Source: Lepus europaeus | Lineage: Eukaryota > Chordata > Mammalia > Lagomorpha > Leporidae | Direction: 5' to 3' | Assembly: GCF_033115175.1 (NCBI RefSeq) | Contig: NC_084850.1 | Span: 111,831,939-111,895,938 of the forward strand | DNA: 64,000 bases | In this document: one piece after another, positions 62,102 through 64,000 of the stretch | Numbering within the stretch: position 1 is the stretch's first letter | Layout of the letters: the number at the start of each line of letters is the position of its first letter | The notes under the pieces: generated by a model | What the model was told of the DNA's origin: nothing | The model's input: only the letters and a program-made list of their open reading frames with translations | Database searches by the model: none | Program-made: the position numbers and the translations under genes

Positions 62102-62240
62102 AAAGAGAGGGAGGAGATGCACAGTTTGGGACATGCACAATCAGTCTTGCCCCAAATGAAGGAGTTAGAAATGTGCCAGGGGATTCCAATACAATCCCAT
62201 CAAGGTGGCATGTACCAATGCCACCTCGCTAGTCCAAGTG
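62102..62240 (-). mobile_element. Older lagomorph L1 with 5' inversion, right part
   Basis: Continues the inverted (sense-reading) segment: AAAGAGAGGGAGGAGATGCA to GCTAGTCCAAGTG, exactly the sequence that follows AAGAGTGGAA in the L1 3'UTR. It ends at the target-site duplication 62241-62255. Confidence 0.9.
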
Positions 62241-62255
62241 AAAAGTTGATTCTTT

Positions 62256-63045
62256 GTAAATATAAAAAAAGACAAACCATTAGCTTGATTGACAAAGGAA
62301 AAAGAAGAGAAAATGCCTGTTTCTAATATCAAGAATTAAAGAGGGACATTATCATAATATTATAGAAATAAAAATGATTACAGGAGAATATTGTTAACTA
62401 TTTTTTGCCAACAATTTGTATAATCTAAATGGAAAGGACACATTTCCATAAACACACAAATTACCAAATCTAACTTATTAAAGAATAGAAAATCTGAATA
62501 AACTTTTAACAAGAAATTGAACCAGTAATGATAAACTCATAATAAAGAAGAGCCCAGAACCATATAAATTTACAAGTGAATTATAGCAGATATTTAAAAA
62601 TTCACAATTCTTTACTGAATCTTTCAACAGTAGAAAATACTTCATAACTTATCCTTTAAGGCCAGTGTTACCTGGCAGCAAGGCCAGACAATGACATCAT
62701 AAGGAAAAAAACTAAATAACATCCCTTATGCATATAGATATATAAAAGCTCTCAACAAAATACTAGCAAACTGAATCCAACTCCATATTAAAAATAATAT
62801 ACACCTTGATTAAGTGACATTCATCCTGGGAATCCAGAGTGGTTATCCATATGAAAATTAATCTATATAATGCACTGTATAACAGAAAGTGCAAAAAAAA
62901 CTCAGAATTATCCAATTCATTCATAAAAAGATTTGGCAAAATCCACCATCCTCCGTGATAAAAATACTCCACAAACTATGAATAGAAGGAAACTTCTTCA
63001 ACCTGACAAAGGGCATCTATGAGAAATCCACACCTAGCATCACTT
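62256..63045 (+). mobile_element. Ancient L1M, piece 2
   Basis: Picks up from 52585 after the nest: GATTGACAAAGGAAAAAGAA, AAAGAAGAGCCCAGAACCAT (the KSPGPDG region), AGCTCTCAACAAAATACTAG, TTCATCCTGGGAATCCAGAG and the reverse transcriptase order of old L1. No frame survives. Confidence 0.75.
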
Positions 63046-63404
63046 TGAGTTCTATGATCTGAAGTTTGTGCCCCCTCCCCAAACATTGTAATTGGCAATT
63101 GTAGTCCCAAAGGTGATGGTATTAGAAGGTGAGGTCTTTGGCTGGCGCCATGGCTCACTAGGTTAATCCTCCACCTGTGGGGCCGGCACCCCGGGTTCTA
63201 GTGCCGGTTGGGGCGCCACATTCTGTCCTGGTTGCTCCTCTTCCAGTCCAGCTCTCTGCTGTGGCCCGGGAGTGCAGTGGAGGATGGCCCAAGTGCTTGG
63301 GCCCTGCACCCGCATGGGAGACCAGGAGAAGCACCTGGCTCCTGGCTTTGGATCGGCACAACACCAGCCATAGCGGCCATTTGGGGGGTGAACCAAAGGA
63401 AGGA

Positions 63405-63446
<42 letters not shown>

Positions 63447-63765
63447 TCTCACTGTCTAACTCTGCCTGTCAAAAAAAAAAAAAAAAAAAAAAAGGAAGGT
63501 GAGGTCTTTGGGAGATGATTAGGTCTCTTATTAGTGATTAGTGTTCTTACAAAAGAGGCTGGAGAGAGACTCCTACCCCTTCTGCCATGTAGGGACACAG
63601 TGAAAAGGTAACCAGAAAAGAGTCCCTCATCAGAAACTGAATCTGATGACACCTTGATCTTGGACTTCCCAGCTTTCAGAACTGTGTCAAACACAATTTT
63701 GTTATGTATAAATCACTCAGTTTCTGGTATTTTGTTCTGCAGCCTGATGAGACTAAGAAAATGAG
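63046..63765 (+). mobile_element. MaLR-type LTR fossil, interrupted by a C-SINE
   Basis: GATCTGAAGTTTGTGCCCCC, AGGTGATGGTATTAGAAGGT, GATGATTAGGTCTCTTATTA, CTTGATCTTGGACTTCCCAG and TCTGGTATTTTGTTCTGCAG occur in ERVL-MaLR LTR order. Old, decayed, no internal region; it lies in the ancient L1M, which resumes at its right. Confidence 0.7.
63142..63494 (+). mobile_element. C-SINE, young, inside the MaLR LTR
   Basis: Sense full-length copy, (CT)n of about 34 bases and a poly(A) of about 23. The target-site duplication GAAGGTGAGGTCTTTGG is at 63125-63141 and 63495-63511. Confidence 0.96.
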
Positions 63766-64000
63766 AAAACATTGATTGCTTCACCCACCAAATCAGCAAC
63801 AAGAAAAAGATGCCTCCTTTCATCACTTCCATTTAACATTGTGCTGAGAGTTTCAGCTGAGTCAATTGGGGAGTATAAGAAGTAAAATTCATCCAAATAT
63901 TTTTTAAAAAGAATAAAACTACTTGTATTTGCAGGTGATGTGATCTTATGTATACAAATCTTAAATAATCCACAAAAATGATTAGAGTTAATAAAAGAGT
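63766..64000 (+). mobile_element. Ancient L1M, piece 3, cut by window edge
   Basis: ATGCCTCCTTTCATCACTTC, CATTTAACATTGTGCTGAGA (the SPLLFN region) and TTTGCAGGTGATGTGATCTT (the catalytic FADD region) of ORF2, heavily decayed. Confidence 0.8.

Overview
The window looks like lagomorph DNA, almost certainly rabbit (Oryctolagus) or a close relative, and probably from the X chromosome. The lagomorph call rests on about 27 copies of the tRNA-derived C-SINE (young copies start GGCCGGCGCCGTGGCT and end CTGCCTGTCAAAA) and on L1 elements with the G-rich 3' tail seen in rabbit LINEs. The X call rests on exon 1 of TMEM47 (Xp21 in human) and two FTHL17-like ferritin genes (FTHL17 is also at Xp21).

Region 1-9.3 kb holds two intronless FTHL17-like ferritin heavy-chain genes on the + strand (1602-2150 and 8024-8575). 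Their shared 5' and 3' flanks show they are a tandem segmental duplication. Between them is a decayed RALGDS processed pseudogene (about 3004-6094) split by two young C-SINEs, plus L1 tails. Both ferritins have lost most of the ferroxidase ligands.

Region 9.3-23 kb is repeat-filled sequence followed by a CpG island (about 17.1-19.6 kb) containing TMEM47 exon 1 on the - strand. Exons 2-3 were not found, so the left 17 kb, with both ferritin genes, is probably TMEM47 intron 1. A GC-rich 36-bp minisatellite of 14 units lies 1.1-1.6 kb upstream of the TMEM47 start codon. No gene was recognised between 19.6 and 48 kb; this stretch carries C-SINEs, MIR/L2 relics, Tigger/hAT DNA transposon fossils, a MaLR LTR, a 5'-truncated L1, an unusual internally deleted but end-complete L1 (36186-38598), and one unexplained 190-codon open frame with a 20-residue repeat (44886-45458).

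Region 48-64 kb is a nest of LINEs. An ancient mammalian L1 (about 50.4-64 kb, sense) was hit by a lagomorph L1 3' end that underwent 5' inversion (52601-62240). That element was in turn hit by an apparently full-length young L1 (53908-62085) with intact ORF1 (345 aa) and ORF2 (1274 aa). Target-site duplications prove each step. The young L1 has a 5'UTR of three tandem ~510-bp units and a duplicated 3' tail that is also present in the older copy.
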